57,788 bases of DNA from Comamonadaceae bacterium (GTDB lineage: Bacteria; Pseudomonadota; Gammaproteobacteria; Burkholderiales; Burkholderiaceae_C). The position numbers and the translations under genes were made by a program. A model generated the notes under the pieces. That model was given only the letters and a program-made list of their open reading frames with translations. It ran no database searches and was not told the DNA's origin. Location of the stretch: NCBI GenBank assembly GCA_014190675.1, contig BJGT01000008.1, positions 1 to 57,788 of the forward strand, read 5' to 3'. Position 1 is the stretch's first letter, and the number at the start of each line of letters is the position of its first letter. Below, one piece after another: positions 1 through 7,960 of this stretch.

Positions 1-127
1 CCGTGGTGGTTGAAAACCGGGCTGGAGCGGGTGGTCTGGTGGGCACAGAGTATGTCTCGAAGCAGGTCGCTGACGGCTACACCCTGTTGGTGAGCCATGC
101 CTCGGTGCATGTGTATGCCGCAGCCAC
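1..127 (+). pseudogene. Fragment of a Bug-family (TTT) periplasmic solute receptor
   Basis: The frame open from the window edge reads VVVENRAGAGGLVGTEYVSK followed by a GYTLL stretch. This is the conserved ENR-GAGG...G...GYTLL block found about 70-110 residues into Bug receptors, the periplasmic binding proteins of tripartite tricarboxylate transporters that are amplified in Burkholderiales. The homology ends near base 120-127, where the terminal repeat of the IS21-type element begins, and the frame then runs into IS sequence. No continuation of the receptor is visible on the far side of the element (from 2929). The gene has therefore lost its C-terminal half here, by insertion plus deletion or rearrangement. 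The 5' part lies outside the window. Confidence 0.7.
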
Positions 128-175
128 CCCCGATGGCCACTTCAAATTCCCCCACCTGTGGCCACCCAAACTCCT
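128..175 (+). repeat. Left terminal inverted repeat of the IS21-type element
   Basis: This is an imperfect inverted copy of 2881-2928. Both ends start CCCCGATGGCCAC read inward. They share AATTCCCCCACC and TGTGGCCACC and differ mainly by TTC versus CC before the AATTCC core. The same unit appears twice per end, with the order of the variant halves exchanged between ends. Confidence 0.8.
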
Positions 176-423
176 CCAGGCAGGACGGCCAAATTATCGG
201 TGTTTGGGATGGTCTGGGAGTGGGCACCTCGCTTGACGGGTTGCCCCATCTTTTTTTGGTTTCAATTTCAACGGCTGTTTGGCAAGCGAAGCGCGTCAGG
301 CCGTTAGGCATCGGCCGAGGAGCGGTGGGCAGGCCACGAACCCCGTAGGGGCTGTCCACAGGCTCGTCCTGTGGGCAGGTGGCTTGTCCACGGCGGACGG
401 GTGTGCGGGGCCATGCGCGGCGC

Positions 424-1185
424 TCAGGTGGCCAAGGTGATCTTTGCTGCGGCCTCCTTCATCCGGTAGCTCTTGCCCTCGAACTCCAGCAGTGCAGAGC
501 GATGCATTAGCCGATCCAAAATGGTCGTGCTCATTGTGTTGTCGCCCAGGTATTTCCCCCAGTCCTGGACCACCCGGTTCGATGTGACCACGATGGAGCG
601 GCGCAGCTTGTAGCGGCGGTGCACCACGGTTTGCAGCAGTTCGGCGCTGGCATCGGTGATGCGCCGGGCAAGGAATATGTCGTCGAGGACCAGCAGGTCA
701 GGCTCCAGCAGGTCCTTGAGGCGTTTGCCCTGCTCATGCGGGCTTGCCAGGCTGAACTGCGCAAACGTGCTGTCGGCCTCCACGTAGCGTACGTCGTAGC
801 CCTGCAGCGTGGCCTGGTATGCCAGGGCCTTGGCGATGTGGCTTTTGCCCGTGCCGGGCTTGCCGATGATCATCGGGTTGACCCCCTCGGCGATGAATTT
901 GAGGGTGTGCAACTCGAAGCACGCCTGGCGTGGCACCGTGGGGTTGAAGCGCCAATCGAAGTCGTGCAGCGTTGCACGCTCATCGAGACCGGACTTTTGG
1001 TAGCGCCGCTCGCTGAGGCGGGAGCGACGCCGGTCGAGTTCGTCTTGCAGGATCAGGGAGAAGGTCTCCAGGAATGGCTGCTGGGCGGCCTGGGCCTGCA
1101 GGATGCGGGTATCGAGCGTGGCTCGCACGCCCGACAGGCGCAACTCACGCAGCGCGCGTTCAATGTCGTTCATGTTCATGGTCAT
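424..1185 (-). CDS. istB: IstB-like ATPase helper of transposition
   Basis: A 253-residue protein of the IstB/DnaC AAA+ family, which assembles on target DNA and directs the IS21 transposase to its insertion site. Walker A is visible as GKPGTGKSH at about residues 108-116, followed by a Walker B block LLVLDD near 150 and sensor-like VVTSNR. The start at 1185 overlaps the istA stop by one base (TGATG), so translation is probably coupled. In-frame ATGs also occur 6 and 12 bases further in. A longer frame upstream is the antisense-like extension through istA and is not used. Length matches the family (about 250 residues) and no frameshift is seen, so the gene is probably functional. Confidence 0.9.
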   Translation of the reverse strand: MTMNMNDIERALRELRLSGVRATLDTRILQAQAAQQPFLETFSLILQDELDRRRSRLSERRYQKSGLDERATLHDFDWRFNPTVPRQACFELHTLKFIAEGVNPMIIGKPGTGKSHIAKALAYQATLQGYDVRYVEADSTFAQFSLASPHEQGKRLKDLLEPDLLVLDDIFLARRITDASAELLQTVVHRRYKLRRSIVVTSNRVVQDWGKYLGDNTMSTTILDRLMHRSALLEFEGKSYRMKEAAAKITLAT

Positions 1186-2771
1186 CAAAGTTCCTGGGGT
1201 TTGGGGGTCGGCAGTTGGGCGCTTTGCTGCGCGCCCAGGGTGAACAGATCGGCGTAGTCGCCTCCCTGGCGGATCAGCGGGTGGCTCTGGGTCAGGGGCG
1301 ACGCGATTTGTATGGGCGCGTCCAGCAATAGCAGGGCATCGCTGAGCAGTCGCTCGGCCAACGTCTTGACCAGGCTGTAGCTGTACACCCCCTGCGCCAT
1401 GGCCTGCTCGCACGCGCTGTCGACCAAGCGCCGAGGGCATTTGCGTGCCAGCCCCACGATGCCCCACAGCGCGCGCTGAGCCACGCGTCCCTCGCGCTCG
1501 AACAAGGTCTGGCACAGCTTGTGGGCGGCCGGCCCGATCGCTTTGGCCTGGCTCAGAATGCGCTGCGTCTCGCGCGAGGGGTTGAAGACGCGCTCCTCCA
1601 TGGGAAGCACCACGGTGCCTGGCCTGACGGCGCGCTCATGGGTGCGCACCAGCGCCTGGGTCTTGAGGTCGCGGATCTCCAGGCGATGCTCGAACAGGCG
1701 CACCAGCACCAGGGTGCCGATGGCGGCGGGTCGGGCGGCGTAGCTGCAGTGATCGACCCGGATGCAGGTGTCGTCATACACCGTGCGCTGCTCCTCGGTG
1801 AAATACTGCATGCCCACCAGCGGCAAGGGCAGCAGGTGAGGTCGTTCCTCCTGAAACATGGCCTCGACCTGGCGCCGAGCGCTGCCGTGGATCCGTGGTG
1901 CGGCCCACTTGGTTTCCCAGTGCTCCAGGTACTCGTTTTGCTCGGCGATGGATTCGAAGCGCCGCCCCTTCAGCGCTGTGGCCTGCGTGTGTCCGATGGC
2001 GTTCTCCACCGTGCCCTTGCGGTTGGGGTCGCGCACCCGAGCGGGGTCGGCCACTACCCCGTAATGGGCCAGCATGGCGGCATACACCGCGTTGAGCTCT
2101 GGCTCGTACAGGTCGGGCTTGATGACGCCTTCCTTGAGGTTGTCCAGAACCACGTAGCGGCAGGCGCCGCCGAAATAGCGCCATGCCTCCTCGTGCAGGC
2201 GCGCCCAGGCCTGCTGGCCGGACTTCCACACCACGCGGCGAAAGCTGCGCCGCGAATAACGCAGCGTCATCACAAACAGGCGCGGCTTGCGGTAGCGCTC
2301 GGTGCCAGGAACACGGGTAGGCGCGCCCTCGCCATAGTCAACCTGCGCCTCTTCACCGGCAGCAAACTCTAACCGGTCAAATTGCTCAGGCTCACGCCGA
2401 CGCAGCCCTCCGGCAAAGCGCTTGACGCTGTTGTAGGCACCGGTAAACCCGTGCTTGTCCACCAGGTCTTGGTAGATGGCCATGAAGTTGCGTTTGAGCC
2501 GCAACTGCCCCTCGATGAAGGTGCGGTGGGGTTCGCAGGCCGATACCGTTGGCCCAACAACAGCGACAGCCGGTGGCCGGGGCGGGGGAGTTTGGGACTC
2601 AGAGCCGGTGGCCACCCCGGGGGAGTTTGAGCGCTCGGCGGCAAGGCGCTGTCCATACGCGCGGATGGTCTTTCGATCAATCCGCGTTACCCGCTCAATC
2701 TGTCGGTGGCTCGTGCCAGCCCCCAGCAGTGTCAATATCGTCGTTTGTAGATGTGGTTTCAAGACGTTCAA
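1185..2771 (-). CDS. istA: IS21-family transposase IstA
   Basis: A 528-residue DDE transposase. An N-terminal helix-turn-helix (about residues 10-40, with SHRQIERVTRI) precedes an rve-type catalytic domain. The likely triad is Asp145 (AQVDYGEG), Asp210 (VVLDNLKEG) and Glu256 (KGTVENAIG). Translation appears to start at a TTG (2771-2769), with a GGGGA ribosome site seven bases upstream. The linker at residues about 49-72 (Pro/Gly/Ser rich) is encoded by two copies of the element's own terminal-repeat unit (2568-2630). Transposase binding sites therefore seem to have been absorbed into the coding region. The gene is intact. Confidence 0.9.
   Translation of the reverse strand: MNVLKPHLQTTILTLLGAGTSHRQIERVTRIDRKTIRAYGQRLAAERSNSPGVATGSESQTPPPRPPAVAVVGPTVSACEPHRTFIEGQLRLKRNFMAIYQDLVDKHGFTGAYNSVKRFAGGLRRREPEQFDRLEFAAGEEAQVDYGEGAPTRVPGTERYRKPRLFVMTLRYSRRSFRRVVWKSGQQAWARLHEEAWRYFGGACRYVVLDNLKEGVIKPDLYEPELNAVYAAMLAHYGVVADPARVRDPNRKGTVENAIGHTQATALKGRRFESIAEQNEYLEHWETKWAAPRIHGSARRQVEAMFQEERPHLLPLPLVGMQYFTEEQRTVYDDTCIRVDHCSYAARPAAIGTLVLVRLFEHRLEIRDLKTQALVRTHERAVRPGTVVLPMEERVFNPSRETQRILSQAKAIGPAAHKLCQTLFEREGRVAQRALWGIVGLARKCPRRLVDSACEQAMAQGVYSYSLVKTLAERLLSDALLLLDAPIQIASPLTQSHPLIRQGGDYADLFTLGAQQSAQLPTPKPQEL
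2568..2630 (+). repeat. Internal copies of the IS terminal-repeat unit inside istA
   Basis: Two copies of the unit GGTGGCC followed after a few bases by GGGGGAGTTTG occur at about 2571-2595 and 2610-2631. They match the units in the right end (2872-2920). They lie in frame within istA and encode a flexible Pro/Ser/Gly linker between the HTH and catalytic domains. Confidence 0.65.
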
Positions 2772-2880
2772 TCCAGTTTCCCCTCTTATGTGAGGGGGTT
2801 GAAGGTAACGTCCTGCCTGGTACTGGCCGAGGCGGCGAAACGGCGGGAATCAACCCATCGTCACACCCCGCTCGGGGTGG

Positions 2881-2928
2881 GGGAGTTTGAGGTGGCCACA
2901 GGTGGGGGAATTTGGGTGGCCATCGGGG
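2881..2928 (-). repeat. Right terminal inverted repeat of the IS21-type element
   Basis: This is the imperfect partner of 128-175. Reading inward from 2928 it starts CCCCGATGGCCACCC, then the AATTCCCCCACC core and TGTGGCCACC. A further GGGGGAGTTTG unit lies just inside, at about 2878-2889. Confidence 0.8.
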
Positions 2929-2933
2929 CTTAC

Positions 2934-2962
2934 GCCTCACTTCACCCCAGTGAGGCTTTTTT
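2934..2962 (+). terminator. Rho-independent terminator next to the IS right end
   Basis: The stem GCCTCAC / GTGAGGC (2934-2940 and 2950-2956) encloses a nine-base loop and is followed directly by TTTTTT. It starts six bases after the IS end. It may be the terminator of a gene that was deleted when the element moved in, possibly the receptor whose fragment lies at 1-127. Confidence 0.75.
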
Positions 2963-3137
2963 GTTTGGTCTCTATACCTGCGCTATACCGCTACCAATCC
3001 GTGTTTTGTACCGGGTTGCCAGCTGTTGATGGTTGCCCAGTCTTCGTGTCGTGGGGGCTGCCTAGTGCGCCCGTGAGCCTGACTCACGAGATGGTATGCC
3101 GCGACAGGTGTATTATTTGGTCTCATTGGAGGATGAC

Positions 3138-3197
3138 ATGAAACGCCTACTCCTCACCGCATTAGTCCTCCTAGCCAGTGGCGCGACGGTTGACTGA
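3138..3197 (+). other. Signal-peptide-like leader ending in an in-frame TGA
   Basis: The reading frame MKRLLLTALVLLASGATVD starts at 3138, with GGAGG placed about seven bases upstream, and stops at TGA 3195-3197. The peptide has a basic start, a hydrophobic core and a small-residue end, as in a bacterial signal peptide. The downstream gene begins one codon later in exactly the same frame. This suggests a once continuous secreted protein interrupted by a single stop codon. A TATTAT hexamer at 3111-3116 could be the -10 of its promoter, but I see no convincing -35. Confidence 0.5.
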
Positions 3198-3200
3198 ATC

Positions 3201-3566
3201 ATGACGTTGCAAGCCTGCGCCCGCGCCATCTACTGGCGCGCCAAACCTGGGCAATTGGATGCCTACTCTGCCTACCTGAACCAACACGTTGAGCCCGTCG
3301 ATGAGGAGGCACGCCGCCAGGGCGCCCTGCGCAGTTTCATGACACTGGTAGACCGCACGCCAGACGCCCCCTGGACCCACATGCGCCTGTTCGTCTTTGA
3401 CAGCTATCAAAGTCGCAGCAGCATGCTCACAGCCCTGGCTGCAGCCGCTAACACCGTTACGCCTGACCCCCAGCAACGCGCCGAGCGTGCGGTCCACGCG
3501 GCGACCCTGCGTGACCGGGTGGGCGAGGCAGATTTTGACCTGCAGGGACCTCTGCACGCCGCATGA
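3201..3566 (+). CDS. Hypothetical protein, possibly the mature part of an interrupted secreted protein
   Basis: A 121-residue protein I do not recognise. It starts MTLQACARAIYWRAKPGQ and is mostly helical in character, with one short beta-like stretch (MRLFVFDSY) near the middle. No metal site or membrane segment is evident. Its ATG lies three bases after the TGA of the signal-like leader at 3138-3197 and in the same frame. The protein may therefore be made only from its own weak start (no clear ribosome site; the bases just upstream are TGACTGAATC), or not at all. No operon partner is seen. The next gene reads in the opposite direction and ends at 3707. Confidence 0.45.
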   Translation: MTLQACARAIYWRAKPGQLDAYSAYLNQHVEPVDEEARRQGALRSFMTLVDRTPDAPWTHMRLFVFDSYQSRSSMLTALAAAANTVTPDPQQRAERAVHAATLRDRVGEADFDLQGPLHAA

Positions 3567-3706
3567 ACCTGCGGTAACCTGCCCAAACAAGCGGTAGTCG
3601 GCAAAAAAAGCCAACCGTGAAATAGGTTCTATTGATGGCGCTGATTAAACCAAAATTTCGCGGAAAAGCAGTGCTTTTCAGAACGGAAAGACTATGTTGT
3701 GTGAGC

Positions 3707-5335
3707 TTACTTACCTTTTGGTCGAGAGGAATGCTCCCACACCTCAGGCGTCGTCGCCACGAGCTCCTTGATATTTGTCCATGTCCGCGCACCAGGCACT
3801 GTCGTCTTGCCCTGCAAAGCCGACTTTGCGAATTCGACGGTACGGGCGCGCAGGTAAGTCAGCTCCTGTTCCGGCCACGTCTCGATGGAGTGCGGGCCAC
3901 GCGATACAACAATTTCCTTCAAACCTCGCACGCGGTCATAGGCTGCGACCGTGCCTTCAAGACTTTCGGCGCGGTCCCACAAACCTTTACCAAAGAAGAC
4001 TGCAGGCCACTTGTTCATGCTCGCCAACACGGCGGAGTTAGGATAGAAGGCGACGTAGTTCTCTGCCACCATGCCACCCAAGAAAAGATTGCGGTCAGCG
4101 AGGTCTGGTGAATCGGGCAGATAGCCGGGCCCACTCACGAACGACGCATAGAGAATTGCACCCTTGATATTGGGAAACTCCTTTGGCGGCGTGCAGGTGA
4201 CAGCAACCAGATCGTAGGTGCACGCGCCTGAGTAGTTTTTTGCCATCGCCCAGCCCGTAGCCATCGAGCCACGCGAGTAGCCAAGCAGCAACAACGGAAT
4301 CTGCCGTGCCTTCTGTCCTGCCATCAGCTTGCCGCCCGCTGAAGAACCTTCAAGCACCTGTCCGCTCGGCGTCAACATGCGCATGCCGCGTCCCGACTCC
4401 ATTTGGTCTAGCACGCGGAAAATATCTTCACTTTGCTCTAGTGTGTTGGTGTCGCTGAAGCCGCCCGACAGGCCCTCGCCGCGACGGTCGTAGGCCAGTA
4501 CGTCAAAGCCAGCCTGGTTCAGCGCGTAAAGGGTGTCGCGCCAGCCGCGCATGCCGAAACCTTCTGTGGTCTTGTTCGGATAACGCACCTCGGTCGCGCG
4601 GCGGGTGGCCGGGTCAATTGTCACAGCCACATCCTCCGGGTGGCGGATGGCGGTGAGCTGGCTACCACCGCCTGCGCTCATGATGACTAGCGCTCGGGCC
4701 TTGCCGCCTTTGCCGTCGTCCACACCCGTGCCTTCGGCGTACCAGCCGCGCAGCTTGATGTCGTCCTGCATGTTGAGCTTGAGCCGCTCAAGCGGATCGC
4801 GCGGCACGGTGAATTCCACCACATGGGTGCGGCCGTGGGCTTCGGCCACTGCCTCATGGTAGGGCGCCTTGGCAAAGAAGCCGGGACGGCGAATGTCACG
4901 CAGGTCGACCACGCCGTCGGAGTCGATCTTGCCTATCGGGTCCACCGTGCCGGTAACGCGGGTCGAGCGCTCCTTGTTGGGCGGCAGCCAGCGCAGCATC
5001 TGGGCGTTGATGCGCTTGAAGCAGGCCTCATCAGCCTTGCAGGCCGCCCAGCGGGCCTTGAGCTTGGCGTCGGTGAACTCGTCCACGTAATAGTCGCCGC
5101 TGTAGCCAGCAGTCGGCTGGCTTGCGGTGAGAAGTAGCGGCACACAGACGGTTGCGCCACTAGGTTGCTGCAGCAGGTAGCCCGGTAGTTCGGCATTGCG
5201 GTCGGTGCCGACCCAGGCCTTGCATTCGGTAGGTGGCGAGACGCGGGCTACGTGGGGCGAGGGCGGCAGCACGCTACAGGATGCTAAGGCTAGGGCGCTG
5301 GCCGCGGCCACCAGGGTGCTTAAAGGGTGGGTCAT
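3707..5335 (-). CDS. Lipoprotein alpha/beta-hydrolase
   Basis: A 542-residue predicted lipoprotein. The N-terminus has a hydrophobic segment ending in LASC (lipobox), so it should be anchored in the outer membrane or face the periplasm. An alpha/beta-hydrolase core is indicated by LLGYSRGSMA (nucleophile Ser near residue 350), an upstream YDRRGEG strand-turn (about 280), and late Asp/His candidates in GLWDR and RGPHS. Substrate is unknown. The start at 5335 is chosen because it gives the signal peptide; the longer frame merely runs back into the upstream gene. It lies 32 bases after the other secreted hydrolase gene and is probably co-transcribed with it. Esterase or peptidase activity is an inference. 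Confidence 0.65.
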   Translation of the reverse strand: MTHPLSTLVAAASALALASCSVLPPSPHVARVSPPTECKAWVGTDRNAELPGYLLQQPSGATVCVPLLLTASQPTAGYSGDYYVDEFTDAKLKARWAACKADEACFKRINAQMLRWLPPNKERSTRVTGTVDPIGKIDSDGVVDLRDIRRPGFFAKAPYHEAVAEAHGRTHVVEFTVPRDPLERLKLNMQDDIKLRGWYAEGTGVDDGKGGKARALVIMSAGGGSQLTAIRHPEDVAVTIDPATRRATEVRYPNKTTEGFGMRGWRDTLYALNQAGFDVLAYDRRGEGLSGGFSDTNTLEQSEDIFRVLDQMESGRGMRMLTPSGQVLEGSSAGGKLMAGQKARQIPLLLLGYSRGSMATGWAMAKNYSGACTYDLVAVTCTPPKEFPNIKGAILYASFVSGPGYLPDSPDLADRNLFLGGMVAENYVAFYPNSAVLASMNKWPAVFFGKGLWDRAESLEGTVAAYDRVRGLKEIVVSRGPHSIETWPEQELTYLRARTVEFAKSALQGKTTVPGARTWTNIKELVATTPEVWEHSSRPKGK

Positions 5336-5367
5336 GAAGGAGTCCGGGTTTGTTGAGATGGCTGGCT

Positions 5368-7431
5368 TCAATTGCGACACAGGCGCTCGGCCATGGCCGT
5401 GGCTTCGGCCGAGGCGGTTACTGATGGCAGCACAGGGGTGGTGCTGGCCTGGGCGACCAAGCGCTGGGCGTCGGCCGGCAACAGCATGCGGCGCACCACT
5501 TCGCGAGATGCTACTTTCTGCACCGTGCACACGTAGCCCTGCTGGTTGCCATAGCGCTCTTCTAGCGACAGGCGCGGGTCACCAATGGCTTGGCGTTCTG
5601 CCTGCGTTCGGGCAAACGCAATATAGCCACCCGTGAGTCCGCCGCCACACGGCTGGCCCTGAAAGAAGCCGCTGCGTGTCACATTCCAGCCGGTGTAGGT
5701 GCCCAACGGAGCCTGGTGCAGCACCGACGCTATACCTGCTGTTTCGTTGCCATCGGCGTTCAGCTTGGGCATCAGCGCGGGCAGGGTCTGGCGGATCGCG
5801 GGAGGCCACTGACTGAGCACGCCTGCGAAGTCATTGGCTTTGAGCATGCTGCCGTAGTCATAGTCCATCAGGCCCACAGCCATCCCGTCGGGTGGCGGTG
5901 CCTTAGGAATGGCGGGCCAGCCCATGGCGGCGGCGTTGTTGGGCACCAGGTCGCCCGCGGCCAGCAGCGGGTAGCCGCTCGGCGGGGGCTCGGTGCCTTG
6001 GGTCACCCACTGCAGCAGGGCTTGCTGCAGCGCAGCCATGGTTTCTTTTTGAGGGTTGGGGTTCTTCGCCAGCACGCAGCTGGAAATGGCCACTGGCGAG
6101 GGGCTGAAGCCGCCCACGTCGTCACCGCCGTGAGTGGTTCCGGGAAAGTAGTAGCGCCGCACGTCGGACGGTAGCGGCAGGTCGGCCTTGCCGTCGGTGC
6201 CAGTGAGGGCAACCGTCATCAGGCGTGCGTTGAATTCGGCGGCACCAAAGGTCTCGAAGATCTTGGGGCAGGTGTTGCTGGCGCGGCAGCGGTCCAGCAT
6301 GCTGGCTGTTGCTCGGCCCCGCGCGGCATCTTGGTAGGGCGTCCACCACAGCACGCCTTCTCCGCCGGGCTCGTAAAGTGTGCCGGAGCCGCTGGGCATA
6401 CCAAAGCGCACATTCACGGCGGTAAGCCGGCCCGCGATGTGCGGGTTGGCGCCGTCAAACACGATGCGCTTCGCCTCGTCCTGGTTAAAGCCCTGCAGCA
6501 GAAAAGTCTTAAGCGCGTTGCCCGACTGCGATGTTCCGTGGCCCAGCGCGTGCTTTATACGCGCTGCCACCGGGTTGGCGGTGCCGGCGTCGTCAGTTGC
6601 TGCGTATCGGAAGAACGAGGCCACGTCGCGAATAGCGGCCAGCCCGATGCCCAGCACCAGCGGGTCTTTAGCAAGGTAGGTCAGCTCGTATAGCAGGGCC
6701 GGGTCAAAGCCGGCTTTCAGGCAAAGCATGCGCGGGTTCGGCGTGCCGGGAAAGGGCGTCTTGCTGCAGTCGGCAAAGGCCCACTCGCCGGCTGGCACAG
6801 TTTGAACGCCCGTTGTTTCGCCCGAACGCTTTTCGGCCTTCTTGGTGATGAGCCGAGCCTGTGTGGTCTCCAGCGACGCAGCGTCATAGGGAATGGCGTT
6901 GGCCAGCATGGCCAGTGTGCGCGAGGTGGTGCCGGCTGGCACGTCTGCCAGGCGAGCCATCACTGTGCCGGTGATGGTTGAGCCATCTGCGTTGCGAGCC
7001 ACCGGCACCTGCACCGTGAAGTTGCTGGCTGTGGGAGCGATATCGCCCTGCCAGCCGTTCACCAGCGTCACATGGCCCTGAGGCGTGATGGAAGGAAAGG
7101 TGCTTATGAGGCCGGCGCGGTTGACCAGCTCGTACCACAGAACGCCGCTGGCCCGGGCCATGTCCAACGGCTTGGACAGCTGGAAGGTGCTGGTGTACTC
7201 CACCAGGCCCGCCGCGTTGCGAGGCGCTAGCTGCAGGTCGGTGATCACCGCGTTGCCTGGCGCGGCGGGGTCCAGCACGCCGAAGGCCCGGCCGCGCAGC
7301 ACCTCGTAGTCACTGCCGTCGGCCAGACGTTCGATCTTGTCAATAACTATGCGGGCCACACGCGCCTGTGTGGCGGGGCTCGCCAGCAGCAGGACTGCAG
7401 CCAGGCAGGGCAGGGCGAAAAGTTGGCGCAC
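5368..7431 (-). CDS. Secreted alpha/beta-hydrolase-domain protein (PF20091-like)
   Basis: A 687-residue exported protein. A GTG start (7431-7429) is preferred over upstream codons because AGGAGA sits eight bases before it, and it gives a clean signal peptide (FALPCLAAVLLLASPATQA). The architecture resembles large Burkholderiales proteins annotated as alpha/beta-hydrolase domain: a beta-rich N-terminal third, then a hydrolase-like part with GHGTSQSGNALK (a candidate GxSxxG nucleophile) and a late FPGTTHGGDD motif. The family has no well-established substrate known to me. The gene is followed at 32 bases by the lipoprotein hydrolase, so the two may act together on an extracellular ester or peptide. 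Confidence 0.6.
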   Translation of the reverse strand: MRQLFALPCLAAVLLLASPATQARVARIVIDKIERLADGSDYEVLRGRAFGVLDPAAPGNAVITDLQLAPRNAAGLVEYTSTFQLSKPLDMARASGVLWYELVNRAGLISTFPSITPQGHVTLVNGWQGDIAPTASNFTVQVPVARNADGSTITGTVMARLADVPAGTTSRTLAMLANAIPYDAASLETTQARLITKKAEKRSGETTGVQTVPAGEWAFADCSKTPFPGTPNPRMLCLKAGFDPALLYELTYLAKDPLVLGIGLAAIRDVASFFRYAATDDAGTANPVAARIKHALGHGTSQSGNALKTFLLQGFNQDEAKRIVFDGANPHIAGRLTAVNVRFGMPSGSGTLYEPGGEGVLWWTPYQDAARGRATASMLDRCRASNTCPKIFETFGAAEFNARLMTVALTGTDGKADLPLPSDVRRYYFPGTTHGGDDVGGFSPSPVAISSCVLAKNPNPQKETMAALQQALLQWVTQGTEPPPSGYPLLAAGDLVPNNAAAMGWPAIPKAPPPDGMAVGLMDYDYGSMLKANDFAGVLSQWPPAIRQTLPALMPKLNADGNETAGIASVLHQAPLGTYTGWNVTRSGFFQGQPCGGGLTGGYIAFARTQAERQAIGDPRLSLEERYGNQQGYVCTVQKVASREVVRRMLLPADAQRLVAQASTTPVLPSVTASAEATAMAERLCRN

Positions 7432-7506
7432 TGTGTCTCCTAAAAGGGCTTTAATTAGTGATTCGTTTGACTTATCCCGCACTCTCGTTGAAATTATAGA
7501 AACCAC

Positions 7507-7795
7507 TTGACCTGTGCCAACAGATAAAGCGTTAGGACCTTTTACAGCCCTACGAGCAATCAGGTCCCAGAGCTTGGACCGTGGTGGGGCGTCCAGAGCA
7601 CTTGGTCCCTATGGTCAGCAGGTTTTGACCACTTCACGTGGCTTTTACAGGTAGCCATGAACCATACGTCGAAAACCTGCAAACGAAAAAACTTTTTTCA
7701 ATTGCTTGGCTTAGGGCCGTGGTGGTGTTGCCGGGGTTGGCTATACGTTACAAAACCCTGTACCAGTGGCTACATAGTGGCTACGAGCACCCCAA
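7507..7795. other. Intergenic stretch without a supported gene
   Basis: About 290 bases lie between the hydrolase unit and tRNA-His. I find no credible coding frame. The only structure noted is a short direct repeat, (C/T)AGTGGCTAC, at about 7763-7782, close to the tRNA terminator. Such repeats can be arm sites of site-specific integration next to tRNA genes, but nothing else supports that here. Confidence 0.4.
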
Positions 7796-7796
7796 A

Positions 7797-7829
7797 CAAA
7801 AAAGCCCCGCTCTTGTGAAGCGAGGCTAA
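7797..7829 (-). terminator. Rho-independent terminator downstream of tRNA-His
   Basis: On the minus strand the stem AGCCTCGCT / AGCGGGGCT, with one mismatch, encloses a short loop and is followed by TTTTTT. It lies 15 bases beyond the tRNA-His gene and would end a transcript covering tRNA-His and possibly ppiD. Confidence 0.75.
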
Positions 7830-7843
7830 GTTGTTGTTTTATA

Positions 7844-7920
7844 TGGGGTGGCTGATGGGGCTCGAACCCACGACAACAGGAATCACAATCCTGGACTCTA
7901 CCAACTGAGCTACAGCCACC
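7844..7920 (-). tRNA. tRNA-His (anticodon GTG)
   Basis: The minus strand reads GGTGGCTGTAGCTCAG at the 5' end, an anticodon loop TTGTGAT (anticodon GTG), the T-arm GTGGGTTCGAGCCCC, and a 3' end AGCCACC-CCA with CCA encoded. The extra 5' G pairing with C73 is the histidine identity feature. Length is 77 bases including CCA. Confidence 0.97.
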
Positions 7921-7960
7921 GCGGACCGAAATTATATCTTCAGTCGGGCTGGGCAAATTT

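Larger units (their letters stand above)
128..2928 (-). mobile_element. IS21-family insertion sequence (istA-istB), about 2.8 kb
   Basis: A complete-looking element. Two leftward genes, istA then istB, are coupled by a one-base stop/start overlap and flanked by long imperfect inverted repeats. Reading inward, both ends begin CCCCGATGGCCAC and contain a shared AATTCCCCCACC core followed by TGTGGCCACC. The multiple repeats at each end are typical of IS21-family transposase binding sites. About 300 bases between the left end and istB (128-423) carry no gene I can support. Exact outer limits and a target-site duplication could not be fixed, because the left flank is a broken receptor gene and the right flank is unrelated sequence. 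Confidence 0.85.

Noticed and set aside
3195-3197. TGA as a selenocysteine or tryptophan codon
   Set aside because: No selenocysteine insertion hairpin is apparent after it, the position is at a signal-peptide border, and genes nearby use TGA as a normal stop.
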